DNA from: Volutella citrinella
Lineage: Eukaryota; Ascomycota; Sordariomycetes; Hypocreales; Nectriaceae
Direction: 5' to 3'
DNA: 64,000 bases
NCBI GenBank assembly: GCA_034401135.1
Contig: JAWZSP010000008.1
Span: 1,240,001 to 1,304,000 of the forward strand
Below are positions 37,738 through 48,870 of the stretch, in pieces. Position numbers and translations under genes: made by a program. Position 1 is the stretch's first letter; each line of letters begins with the position of its first letter. Under the pieces are notes generated by a model. The model had not been told where the DNA came from. It saw nothing but the letters and a program-made list of their open reading frames with translations, and ran no database searches.

Positions 37738-38683
37738 ATGGCTCGCTCAAGGAGCTCAATGGCCCTTGGCCTGGGACTCCTTTGTTGGATCGCCCTCCTC
37801 TTCTCCCCCCTCGCCTTCGTCCAGACCGCCCAGGCCGACGAGCTGGACTATGGCACCGTCATTGGTATTGTATGTGGCTCCAGCACTCGCTGCTCGCGTG
37901 CCCCATCACAACCAGCAAAAGCTAACCAATTCTTCACAGGATCTGGGTACGACTTACAGCTGTGTCGGTGTGATGCAGAAGGGCAAGGTCGAGATTCTCG
38001 TCAACGATCAGGGTAACCGAATTACTCCTTCCTACGTCGCCTTCACCGAGGACGAGCGTCTGGTTGGTGACTCCGCCAAGAACCAGGCCGCCGCCAACCC
38101 CCGCAACACCATTTACGACATCAAGTAAGCAATCACCATACAAACACTCACTTTGGAGGTCCAATTCCTAACCCTGCGTTCAGGCGTCTCATTGGCCGCA
38201 AGTTCTCCGAGAAGGAGATCCAGGCTGACCTGAAGCACTTCCCCTACAAGGTCATCGCCAAGGATGACAAGCCCATCGTTCAGGTCACCGTTGACGGTGA
38301 CAAGAAGACCTTCACTCCCGAGGAGATCTCTGCCATGATTCTTGGCAAGATGAAGGAGGTCGCTGAGGCTTACCTCGGCAAGAAGGTTACCCACGCCGTC
38401 GTCACTGTCCCCGCCTACTTCAACGTAAGTTTGACAAGTTACCAAAAAAAAGGAATCATATGCTAACTTTTTGCAGGACAACCAGCGACAGGCCACCAAG
38501 GATGCCGGTATCATTGCCGGCCTCAACGTCCTCCGAATCGTCAACGAGCCCACCGCCGCCGCCATTGCGTACGGCCTGGACAAGACCGACGCCGAGCGCC
38601 AGATCATTGTCTACGATCTCGGTGGTGGTACTTTCGATGTGTCCCTGCTTTCCATTGAGAAGGGCGTCTTCGAGGTTCTGGCT

Positions 38684-38715
<32 letters not shown>

Positions 38716-39966
38716 TTTCGACCAGCGTGTCATCAACTACTTCGCCAAGGCCTACAACAAGAAGAACGACGTCGATGTCACCAAGGACCTCAAGGCCATG
38801 GGCAAGCTCAAGCGCGAGGCTGAGAAGGCCAAGCGAACTCTCTCCTCCCAGATGAACACTCGCATTGAGATCGAGGCCTTCCACCAGGGCAACGACTTCT
38901 CCGAGACTCTCACCCGCGCCAAGTTCGAGGAGCTCAACAACGACCTCTTCAAGAAGACCCTCAAGCCTGTTGAGCAGGTTCTCAAGGACGCCAACGTCAA
39001 GAAGCACGAGATCGACGACATCGTTCTTGTTGGTGGTTCTACCCGTATTCCCAAGGTCCAGAGCCTTATTGAGGAGTACTTCAGCGGCAAGAAGGCTTCC
39101 AAGGGTATCAACCCCGACGAGGCTGTTGCCTTCGGTGCTGCCGTTCAGGCTGGTGTTCTTTCCGGTGAGGAGGGTACTGAGGACATCGTCCTCATGGACG
39201 TCAACCCCCTGACTCTCGGTATCGAGACCACTGGTGGTGTCATGACCAAGCTTATCCCCCGCAACACCCCCATCCCTACCCGCAAGAGCCAGATCTTCTC
39301 TACCGCTGCTGATAACCAGCCCGTTGTCCTGATCCAGGTCTTCGAGGGTGAGCGATCTCTTACCAAGGACAACAACCTCCTCGGCAAGTTCGAGCTTACT
39401 GGCATCCCCCCCGCCCCCCGTGGCGTTCCCCAGATTGAGGTCTCTTTCGAGCTTGATGCCAACGGTATCCTCAAGGTCTCTGCCCACGACAAGGGCACCG
39501 GCAAGCAGGAGTCCATCACCATCACCAACGACAAGGGCCGTCTGACCCCTGAGGAGATTGAGCGCATGGTCGCCGAGGCTGAGAAGTACGCCGAGGAGGA
39601 CAAGGCCACCCGTGAGCGCATCGAGGCCCGAAACGGTCTTGAGAACTACGCTTTCAGCCTCAAGAACCAGGTCAACGATGAGGATGGTCTTGGCGGCAAG
39701 ATCGACGACGAGGAGAAGGAGACTGTAAGTGACCTTGACATTATTGCTCCCATAATTCGCATGCTAATTTACATCAATAGATTCTCGAGGCTGTCAAGGA
39801 GACTACTGAGTGGCTCGAGGAGAACGGCGCCGAGGCCTCCACCGAGGACTTTGAGGAGCAGAAGGAGAAGCTGTCCAACGTCGCCTACCCCATCACCTCC
39901 AAGATGTACCAGGGTGCTGGTGGCGAGGCGGGTGGTGACGAGGGTTCTTTCCACGATGAGCTGTAA
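37738..39966 (+). CDS. KAR2: ER-lumenal Hsp70 chaperone BiP/Kar2
   Basis: Five exons: 37738-37869, 37940-38124, 38184-38424, 38477-39724 and 39781-39966; 663 residues. A signal peptide occupies about residues 1-33 (hydrophobic core [19 protein letters not shown], cleavage near TAQA/DE). The ATPase domain follows with [31 protein letters not shown] and [10 protein letters not shown], then the substrate domain. The last residues are HDEL, the fungal ER-retrieval signal. BiP binds nascent chains entering the ER, seals and drives Sec61 translocation, and restrains the stress sensor Ire1. Four GT-AG introns of 52-70 nt with GCTAAC or CCTAAC branch sites are clear. Codon use is strongly biased to C-ending codons, as expected for a highly expressed gene. 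This is the securest call in the window. Confidence 0.98.
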
Positions 39967-40427
39967 ACACATAGATGTTGGGATCTGTTGAAAAGGAAAA
40001 GAACATAATTGGCCTCAAATCCGGTGTTTTTTGGTTGGTGCAACTGGGATGCGCACTTGACTGACTGCCTACCCCAAGGGAATGTAAAGTAGATCAGCGC
40101 ATGAATTGATTCTTCGAACAAACATTTAACTGAACACTTGCCTAGCCAAACCTGGCGGTTACCTGTGACGAATGAAAATGTGCCAAGTCTGGAAGTATGT
40201 CCCTGGTCAAACGACTATCTAGGTTTGTATGAACTGGCTGGAGGCTGACGAGACAATCATACTCCGCCTTTTGGCTTATCGTCTGTTGACTCACGCTGCG
40301 CTCAGCAACCTCTATTTTCGGCAGCCTTGAACCGCATTCTCACCTTTCCTTCACGCAACATCTCGGCTGTTGTCGCTTTCGACTGCGAACCTGACCTTGA
40401 TTGAAATATCTCACGCATACAGCACAC
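39967..40427. promoter_or_regulatory. BiP 3' flank and downstream promoter
   Basis: 461 nt between the BiP stop and the next plus-strand ATG. Contains the BiP 3' untranslated region and the short promoter of the following gene. No specific motif identified. Confidence 0.4.
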
Positions 40428-42173
40428 ATGCCTCGCCCGAAACGACCGCCCCCAGGGGCTGATTTTCTGCTCTCTCTTCGGAACCTCTTCGAAGAGGCAT
40501 CCGGTAATAATCGTAACGGCGAAGTGGAGTTCAAGCACCTTCGCGGCACACTGATCGAGTTTGTCTTCGCGTGCGGCCGAACAACAGGCGCGAAAGCCCG
40601 AGCAGCTTGCGATCTGATCTTCACGGACGGAAGGCCAGCAACCACAGTCTTGGATCTCCCGCCCAGCGTCATCAAACCAAGCAGCCAGACCCGAGCCGAC
40701 CTGGAGGCAGTTTCAAACTCGGCCGACTTTATTGACATGATGGGCACCTTCATCGAGAACCAGGTTGCGGAATCGACGCCTACATCGAAGCGGAAGAAGT
40801 TGATAAAGGGCGGGGTTCAAGGCCTTGCGAAGATGGAATTATCTGGCCAACTGGTAAGTCAAGCTCTATGTGGTGTTGATGGCGTGTACCCTTCGTCTGA
40901 CGGGATGACCCAGCCCAACGACCGCAAATCACGTAACCCTCGATTTGGCTTGAACGCCTTTTCCAATACCTGGCCAGTTTCACCTCTTGCGGCAGAACTG
41001 ACGGGAGGTTCATCAACAAAGCGCAAGAGACAGTCGAAAAAGCCCGATCCTGGCGAGTCTGACGAAGAGGAATACCTTGACAGCACAACGCACCTGAAGC
41101 ACAAAAAGCGTGGGAACGCCGCTGCCCAGCAAGACGCAGATGAAGATGGAGACGTGGTGATGCAGGATGTGGATGACTGTGTTTGGCAGCTGAGCCAAGA
41201 GGTTTCTGAGTCCGAGGGCGAGGTCGACCTGTCGGAGGAGCACGGGGAAGACGATGCCATTTCCCCTGAGTCTAACACCAATCGCCGCCAAGGCACCCGC
41301 AAGAGAGTGTCCCTTATTAGTGCTGGTACCACCTGGGAAACTTACAAGCCGAGCCTGTTCGATTTGCTGGCCAGCACGAGGTCAGACAGTGGAACCACGC
41401 GGAAGACATCACACGAAGACACACAAATGGTGGAGCTCAACCGCTTCGCCGAGGCTTTGCAACTCCTCGCCAAGGAATGCCGTCACATCCCGGTGCCAAC
41501 ATGGCGTAAATACGAGACCAAGTTCACAAACCTCGTCAGTAATGGCGACCTGCCCGACCCGGTTGCTGGGCGTCTAGCGGCAATAAGAAAAGTGTGCTTT
41601 CTTGCCGAGGAAGACGAAGCCATCGCATCGCAGAACTAGGATCGCCTGCGAGCTACGGTTCACATCATTGGGCTAATGACTGAGATCACAGCGCCAGACC
41701 CGGCCAAGAGCGACAAGAAATCGGCCGATGAGTGGGTGCAGGCTAAGCTAAGGGATATTGCATACTTTGAGACGATTCGGCCAGCCCAAGAGACTGTGGA
41801 CCTAGAAGATGAGCCCATGGGAGAAGACAACTCAGCCCGCCATTCCCAGGCTTCCCGGAAAGAAGCAACACCCATGAATAGTATGTCGCAAGCGGAGAAG
41901 TGGAAAGAGATCATGGCCGGCCAGGAAATTGCAAAGGAAGTGCTGGGTCCGCTCATCAGCTCGCCTTCATTGCAAATCCTTCTGCCTCAGACACACCACA
42001 TGTCGAGAGCTGAGTGGGAGGAGGTCCGGGATATTTTCGAACGGGTACCTCGCACGCGAGAGGACGTGAAGCTACTTGGGGCTCACTTACAGAAAAGAGC
42101 TGGAGAGAGGAAGGTTATCGAATTTTTGGAGTGCCAAGACGAGATGCAAGACGAAGGGGGATCGAGTAACTGA
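40428..42173 (+). CDS. Unknown nuclear-type protein, 545 residues
   Basis: Exons 40428-40853, 40914-41591 and 41640-42173, all junctions in phase 0. Intron 1 (60 nt) has GTAAGT, a TCTGAC branch site and CAG. Intron 2 (48 nt) has GTGTGC and ends in the TAG that would otherwise stop the frame; joining across it makes one continuous protein with the downstream frame. The N-terminal 110 residues are a compact helical region (LLSLRNLFEEAS, LIEFVFACGRTTGAKARAA). Next come basic clusters resembling nuclear localisation signals (KRKK, TKRKRQSKK) and an acidic middle. Two predicted helical C-terminal blocks follow (AEKWKEIMAGQEIAKEVL and EWEEVRDIFERVPRTREDV). No catalytic motif or membrane segment is present. 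I do not recognise the family. Confidence 0.75.
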
Positions 42174-42567
42174 AGTTGGTTGGGCTCAACTGTCATGGTT
42201 ATAGGCCTGGGATGGAGAAGACAGGTCTTGCTCAGAACAGGACTACAGCTCGAGCATCACGATGAAAAAACCGGTGTACGAGTGAACTCGATGCTTTGAT
42301 AGAACAGACACAATACCTCGCTGCTAATATATTGTGAACGAGCAAGGGCGTCTCGTCATTACTATATGTACATTGGAATTATCACGTGACACCGCGTCCC
42401 GATGGCCACGTTCCCAAACGCGCAGTCGCGATCGTGACATCCCCGATGACGACATTTGCGAAAGGCTGTTGCGCCAGCTGGGACGGGCGCATTCACTAGA
42501 TTACTCCCTCAACTAATAGTTCCTGCATCGTTCGGAGAATCGCCTGCAGCTGATACCATCGCATACC
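42174..42567. promoter_or_regulatory. Short spacer upstream of the DUF2461 gene
   Basis: 394 nt between two plus-strand genes, holding the 3' end of one and the promoter of the next. Nothing specific seen. Confidence 0.4.
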
Positions 42568-44096
42568 ATGGCCCCTCGCAAACGTACAGCCGATGAAGCT
42601 GTGGACACTCCACGCCGGAGCTCACGGCGCACATCAACCACCAAAAGCCAGTACTTTGACGGCAGCGACAGCGAGAGCAACGATAGCGAGGCGCCGCCGC
42701 TGCCCAAGAAGCGCGGGCGACCACCAAAGAGGCAGTCAATTGCAAAGTCGGATGCTGATGAGGCACGCGGTGAGAATCCCTCCGCGCAACCAAGGAAGCG
42801 AGGACGGCCACCCAAGAGGGCGTCCATTGGAAAGCCAGATGCGGATGAAGCGAGCGACAATGACCTGCCCTCACAACCGAAGAAGCGTGGTCGCCCTGCC
42901 AAGCGGCAATCGCTAAAGGAGGAGTCTGAGGAGTCGTATGAGGACGAGCCGGTGCAGGAGGCAGAGGAAGATGACGACGAAGACGAAGACGACGAGGCCT
43001 TGCCGCCCAAGGTGACCATCATCCCGCTCGAGAAGATGCGCGATGACGGTGGCGTGGAATACGACGATGCAAGCGTGCACCCTAATACGATGCTCTTCTT
43101 GGAGGACCTGAAAGCGAATAACCGGAGGCCGTGGCTCAAGTGTGCGTATATTCCTTCCTCGATGCAGGGCGACCAACTGCTGATGGCCTACAGCCCACGA
43201 CGGCGAGTACAGACGTGCGCTCCAGGACTGGAACTCATTTGTCGAGGCTGCTTCGCAGTCCATCATCGAAGCCGACGAGACTATCCCTGAGCTCCCCGTA
43301 AAGGATGTCATCTTCCGCATCCACCGTGACATCCGCTTCAGCAAGGATCCTACACCATACAAGGTCTCTGCCCACAGGACTCCCCCATTTTGACTATCAT
43401 GCAAGGAACAATACTGACCGCATTGCGCCGTGCAGCCGCACTTTTCCGCTGCCTGGTCTCGTACCGGTCGCAAAGGCCCCTACGCTTGCTACTACATCCA
43501 CTGCGAGCCTCACAAGTCATTTATCGGCGGAGGCCTGTGGCAGCCCGAGGCTGCTGCTATCCATAAGCTCCGTGCTAGTATCGATGAGCGGCCCGCGAGA
43601 TGGCGCCGCGTGCTGAACGACCCGGCATTCAAGAGGGTCTTCCTTCCAGACGTGCCGAGTGGCGCCAAGCCCGAGGCCGCCCTGCTCGCGTTTGCCAAAA
43701 GCAACAGTACGAACGCGCTCAAGACGAAGCCCAAGGTACGTCTGCCGATGAGCGTCTTACCAGGACCACGGGGAGCAGTAGCACTAACCGAAGCCTTTGG
43801 CTTCGTAGGGTTTCCTTGCAGAGCACCGAGACATCGAGCTGCTGAAGCTGCGCAACTTTACGGTAGGGAAGAAAATTGACCATGATCTACTTTGTGGCGA
43901 CGACGCGCAAGAAAAGCTGAGCGAGATCATCCAGCCTATGGTCGTGTTTGTGGGTCAAAGCCTCGTTTTGACAACGGGGAGTAGTTGCTGACTGGTTTAG
44001 ATTTCATTTCTCAACAGCGTCGTCATGCCGGACCCGAACGCCGAGGACGAAGATGACGATGATGACGAAGAGGAGGATGAGGTCGACGACGAGTAG
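42568..44096 (+). CDS. AT-hook protein with DUF2461 domain
   Basis: Five exons: 42568-43141, 43194-43363, 43436-43735, 43809-43949 and 44001-44096; 426 residues. Residues 47-55, 76-84 and 105-113 are three AT-hook motifs (KKRGRPPKR type) spaced exactly 29 residues apart. A Glu/Asp run (about 120-145) follows. The folded part (about 165-400) matches DUF2461/TIGR02453: TMLFLEDLKANNRRPWLK, HDGEYRRALQDW, FRIHRDIRFSKDPTPYK, PYACYYIHCEPHKSFIGGG and PHFSAAWSRTGRKG. The last exon ends in an acidic tail. DUF2461 occurs from bacteria to fungi without an assigned function. The AT-hooks suggest minor-groove DNA binding and a nuclear location (inference). All four introns are GT-AG and restore family sequence across the joins. 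Confidence 0.9.
42706..42906 (+). repeat. 87-nt coding repeat (AT-hook units)
   Basis: Three direct coding copies begin at 42706, 42793 and 42880, each encoding a basic GRP core followed by an (R/A)S(I/L)xK and DADEA segment. The third copy is truncated. Confidence 0.85.
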
Positions 44097-44330
44097 CCCT
44101 GGCCAGTGGATCAAAGCGTAAAATTTCGGGAGTTTTTGGACGTCAATTGGCAAGCAGAATTCTCTCACAGGTTGAATATTCACGGTTGAATGTATCCAAG
44201 AGCAAGTGAAGTGCAATTATCTATTACATGAATTTTTGGAGCATTTCCTCATCAACATCGTTTGCCTTCCAAGCTGTTTCCACAAGATATTTACACGAAA
44301 TTCGGATTGACATAGGAATGCTGAAGCTGT

Positions 44331-46359
44331 CTAGCACATCTCGAGGAGAGCGACGCTGGGGTCGTGGTCGCTGACCATGTCGTCATAGGCCTGCCAGGTG
44401 TTGATGTGAAGATGCTGGTACTTGGCGTTCTTGCGCAGCGCCTTGCTGATAAACATGTGGTCCAGGGCCTGGGCCTGCATGTCGAAGATGTAGGTGTAGC
44501 GCTCGACCTCGGGCATCTTGACGACCTCGTCGAGCTCGACGAGGCCAGACTTGGCAATGAAGCGCTTCATGGGCTCGACGTGGGTGAACTCGTTGAAGTC
44601 GCCGGCAGCAATGACGTTGGCGTTGGGGTCCGCCTTGAGGATCTCGGCGATGAAGTCCTGCGATGTCATGTTAGAAAGGGGAGGAACTTGGGGACTACTT
44701 TCGAGCCTGGGGGGAGACTTACGCCGGTGACCTGGGCCTGCTTCAGACGCTGCTCAATGGCGCCGTTGTAGGGGGTTCGAGGGTCGCCGTGGGTGGACGA
44801 GGAGCCGCCCTTGCTGGACCAGTGGACGTTGATGGTGAAGAAGGGCTTGGGCTTGGCGTCGCAACGGCGGGCCTTGGGAGTCCACATGGCGACGACGGGT
44901 TTGCGGCTTGCGGTCCAGGCCTCGTTGGCGGGATCGATGCGGCCGGGGTTGTACTTGAGCTTGGGGCCGCCGCGACCGGTGACGACCTCGTTCTTGTCGC
45001 CGGCCAAGCCCGGGTTGACGTCGGTCAGCTCGACGCGGTCGGGGCGGTAGAGGTAGGCGACACGAATGTTTCCGCCGGGGGCGCCGCCGTCCTGATTGTT
45101 CTCAGGGACGACCTCGGTGAAGTCGTAGACGATGCCGGTGGCCTCCTTGATGCTGCTGGCCAGCTTGGCGAGGGTCTGGTTGCCGGAGACGGTGCCGTCG
45201 TTTGTGGCGCCCGAGTCGTCCTGGATCTCCTGGAGGAAGACGAGGTCAGGGGTGCGCAGCTTGTCGACGATCTGCTGGACAATCAGGGGCAGGTGCTTGG
45301 AGTTGGGGTTCAGGTTCTCCGTGTTGTACAGGGCCATGGAGACGCCCTTGCAGGTGCCCCTGGAGACGAAGGGGACGGCGGGGTAGTCGGGGCTGGCGGG
45401 CTTGGAGACCTTGATGGCGGTGGTGGGCAGGATGCGGTAGAAGCCAAAGTCGTAGTAGACGACGCCGGTGATGTCGCCAATGAAATCGCCCATCTTGGTG
45501 TTTGAGGGGTTCTTGGAGCCATCGAGGGGAGAACCGATGATGATGGTCTCGGGGTTCGAGTCTGGAGCGTGTCAGCCATTGATCTTCGGCACGGGGATGG
45601 GAGTTGCGGTCGTCGACATACCTCCCTCACGCATGGTGAGGCCGCCGTGGCTGTTCTTGCCGGAGACGGACCAGTCGCCGTAGACCCAGGTGTCGCCGAA
45701 CTGGTTGGCGCGGTTCACAGCAGTGGCGCCCTTGATGGTGACGTACTCTCCAACCAGGCTCTCCCAGAAGTCGAGGCCGTAGGCCTTGGTGTCGAGCTTC
45801 TCATTCTCCTTGGTGATGCGGTACTGGCCGTTGGGATACCCGAGGACATCCTTGCCGTCCAACTTGGAGTAGCTCTCGCGGGGAGGGCTGGCAGTGTCCT
45901 TGCCGATGACCAGAGGCACCACCTTGCTGCCCTGGGACTTGACGTTGACATTGACAGGGGAAGTGAGCTGAGTCAGGACGGTGTAGTTCTCATTTGCCCT
46001 GGGACAGCCATGTTAGTGGGGGAGACGTCTTTTTCTGGGCGAGCCGGGAGCATCGCGGGCACTGACCGGTAGTCCTTGACGGTGGCATCGAGGGTGACAA
46101 TGTCTCCAACAGCCACCAGCTTGGCCGAGTTGCTGCCAAAGACGAAGATGCCGTCCGACGTCTCGACCTTGTCGTCGGGCTTCTCGGAGCGCAGCCAGAA
46201 GCCGTTCTTGTTGACGGCGGTGACGAGACCCTGGACGCCCTCGAGGGCCTTGCCGGCATAGGGTGACAGCCATCGGTCGCCGTTGATCTCGGCAATGGAG
46301 ACGGCGGCAGAGGCGACTGGGGCCAGCAGGGCGCCGGCGAGGAGGGCGATGTTCTTCAT
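44331..46359 (-). CDS. Secreted EEP-family nuclease with OB-like domain
   Basis: Four exons (46359-46067, 45998-45622, 45561-44723, 44657-44331) encode 611 residues. Residues 1-18 are a signal peptide (KNIALLAGALLAPVASA). A beta-rich region follows (GLVTAVNKNGFWLRSE, GDIVTLDATVKDYR) resembling the OB-type domain that precedes secreted bacterial and fungal nucleases of the ExeM/NucH type. The C-terminal half is an endonuclease/exonuclease/phosphatase domain: ALYNTENLN (about 300-308), FLQEIQD with the metal-binding Glu near 335, NVHWSSKGG near 470, AAGDFNEF near 520-527 and SDHDP at 599-603. These are the expected metal and catalytic residues. Three GT-AG introns of 60-68 nt are clear. The likely role is extracellular DNA/RNA degradation for phosphate or nitrogen scavenging. 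CGA and CTG repeats lie upstream. Confidence 0.92.
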
Positions 46360-46478
46360 GGCTGGGGAGTGAAGCAACGGAGGAGAGATGTGGAGGAGAG
46401 GTATGAAAAGAGAGAGAGAGAGAGGAGGGCTAGCTCTGAAGCCGGTTGGGATAACTCCAAAAAGAATGAAACCTGCAG

Positions 46479-46500
46479 CGACGACGACGACGACGACGAC
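46479..46500 (+). repeat. CGA trinucleotide repeat
   Basis: Seven CGA units plus one C, about 120 nt upstream of the nuclease ATG (minus strand), so probably in its leader or core promoter. Confidence 0.95.
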
Positions 46501-46629
46501 TGCAATTGGGGACGGAGTGAGCTACGAATGGGCTGCTGGGCTCCCTCGAGTCGTGAACGAAGCCGGGGACGACACTGCTTATAGCCATTTCCGCCCTGCA
46601 TCATCCACCACCCAACCAGCCGTCCACAC

Positions 46630-46661
46630 CTGCTGCTGCTGCTACTGCTGCTGCTGCTCGT
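46630..46661 (+). repeat. CTG trinucleotide repeat, interrupted
   Basis: Two blocks of about four CTG units split by CTA, some 270 nt upstream of the nuclease ATG. Transcribed from the gene's strand it would read CAG. Confidence 0.9.
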
Positions 46662-48282
46662 GCTCCCCGTGCTCCTTTTCACACCCCACCCGGCCGGAGA
46701 TCATCAACAGCTGGACAGCCGATCAATTGGCCAGCGTGTGTTCGGTCAGAGCATGCAGCGAGCGCCCAAGAAGCCAAGGCCTCGCAGGAGCCCGTCATCC
46801 AGGCGGTCCCCTGTCCGGCACCATCCGTGGAGCCCTGGATGGCATGTCTGAATCGCACGCCCGCCGCGGCGAGCATTGTCGACTTCCCCAATTCGACACC
46901 GAGATCCGGATAAGCCAGCGTGGAGCCCAGAAGCTGCAGCAGCCCTTCGCCAGCTCCGGCCAGGTCCGTTGCTGGTAGGTAGGTAATTAGTAGGGATCCC
47001 CCGTGGTTGGGCTGCACGCATTGCACGCATTTTACATAGGTTCCTACGCACCTGCATCGCCGCACACCACACCCAATCTCGCACCAATCGCGCCCCCATC
47101 GATCCCTTCCGCTTAGGGCGCCACGGGCCTATCGCAGCGCCCCCATGCGGCCACGTTCGCCCGTGCCCTGTCGTCTATCGCTGTTAAGCTCGGGGGGGCC
47201 CCTAATTAAACTCCAAGGCCGCTGCCCAGCACGCTACCCTCTCCACTAAAGCCCGTCGACGCCGCCGGCGCCACCCACTGGCTCGCCGCCCAGGGCCAAA
47301 GGCCTTTGCCTGTTTCTGACCGTTTGCCCCGGACCACGCTTAATGTCGTTCCGCACTGGCCCCATTCACATGCTTCCACTGGGTTTCCACGCCTCCCAGT
47401 GGCTGTCCGTCCTCGATTGCATGCCCCTGGTTAATATCCAGATGCCACTCACTCCACAAAGGAACCTTGGAAGGCTTCTGCATAGTACAACGACTACCAT
47501 GCCTGCCGCCAAGCCAGAGACTGCCGGTTCCTGGCCAGCAGTTGCGCCTATCCAAGCTATCCCTCATCAAGAATCCAATCAGCCTGAACCGTCGTCGCGC
47601 TCGTCACTAGATACTCCCTAGTGAGTAGTATGTCGCCTGGCCTGGCGGGGCACGGGCAGCAGGGACTTTTGCAACTTTCGAGCAACAACCAGCCGGCTAG
47701 TCTCACCTGGCTGTTTGAGGCGTCCGTCATGCCGGGTCTTGTGACTCGCAGCCGCTCAGCTCTGTCTCTTCTTTCGGAGGTCGGTCTGCAGACATTGCTT
47801 GCCGTCGATACATGAGGGCCTCTGAACCTGTGGCCACCATGGCGCAAGGAGGTCACTGTGCATGTCTTGTGTCATTCACAGTCATCGACTCATCGCAACG
47901 TTGCTGTTTGCCCAGGCCAGCACTGGGCAGTTGGGCAGGTAGAGCATCGGCAGAGGCAGTTTGTCGATTCTCCCCAAATGTGGGTGTAGGTTTCACAGAC
48001 CTATTATTGTCAGCTGGATCATGGACCTCGATCAATGCATCTCCACAACAGTGTGGCACAAAAACGAACATCATTCTTCGATCAACGAACTAGCTCTTCC
48101 TCGATTATGTCATGCAGCCAAGATGCAATCCAAGTAGCCACTAGTTGCGATTCGGCAAGCAGAAGGACGCAGTGGTTTGCATTCACGACGGACCCCTCAC
48201 AACTGCATTCAACTAGGACCAATAGGATACCGAGAAGGCTCAGAATATAAACGCCCAGGATGTACCAGGTGCATGGCAATTA

Positions 48283-48870
48283 CTACCCCGTGGCTGTTGT
48301 GAAGACGCTTTGGAGTTTAGAGACTGCTTCGTTTGAACAAGTCCAACCCTTTTTTTTTAAGTTCTTCCCCTCAACATACTCCATGACGATGAAATCTTTG
48401 TCGTACAACCCGCTGTATCGTTTGTTCCCATGGTATGCTGTTGGCTCAATGCCAAACCTCATATCTGTGGCCAATCCAGTGGCACCTCCCTCAGAGGCCA
48501 CCCGGCTGAACATGGAACTGAGATGAACAAGCTGAAGTCTGAACGATTCTACGACCAGAGTGCAATGAACATCAGCACCAGCCCGTAGGAAAGAAAAGCG
48601 CAATGGCAACGCACCAGAGGTGGCCCCTGGCCATGAGCCACTTCTGATAACGAATGCTGCAAGAGGCAGGAGCCCTCGTTCAACCAGCACATCCGTGTTC
48701 GTCAGCTCAAGTCTTTTGGGTTCGTGAGTGGCCATAACGCCCAAGGAGATTGGGAGATGGGCCTCGGCTGAGCAAGCGTAGGTGGTCAGTGCGATGGTTG
48801 GACAGGGATTGACTTTGCTCCTGTTGCAGATGTCAAATAAGGACCAGGATTGAGCCTGACCATCGGCCAC
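48283..48870 (-). pseudogene. Possible kinase/APH-like remnant
   Basis: A 195-codon frame whose C-terminal third reads like the ATP-binding hinge of aminoglycoside-phosphotransferase or protein-kinase-like folds: DKDFIVMEYVEGKNL, then a helix (NEAVSKLQSVF) in the place where APH proteins have one. Before that, SFRLQLVHLSSMFSRVA could be the degraded preceding helix and strand. The frame stops soon after. I find no catalytic HGD loop, DFG-type aspartate or downstream exon, so an active enzyme is not supported. The N-terminal part has no family resemblance. Either a decayed copy or a misread of random sequence; the hinge motif is the only real evidence. Confidence 0.35.

Larger units (their letters stand above)
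46360..48282. promoter_or_regulatory. Upstream region of the nuclease gene
   Basis: Promoter and leader of the secreted nuclease, then gene-free DNA. A purine-rich GA tract (around 46406-46424) and two trinucleotide repeats lie within 300 nt of the ATG. TAGGTAGGTA appears near 46976. No supported gene. Confidence 0.5.

Noticed and set aside
38456..39487. 343-codon minus-strand frame opposite BiP
   Set aside because: The classic antisense open frame of Hsp70 genes, produced by codon bias. No independent support.
44789..45505. 238-codon Gly/Val/Asp-rich plus-strand frame opposite the nuclease
   Set aside because: A shadow of the nuclease exon 3; composition is that of antisense GC-rich coding DNA.
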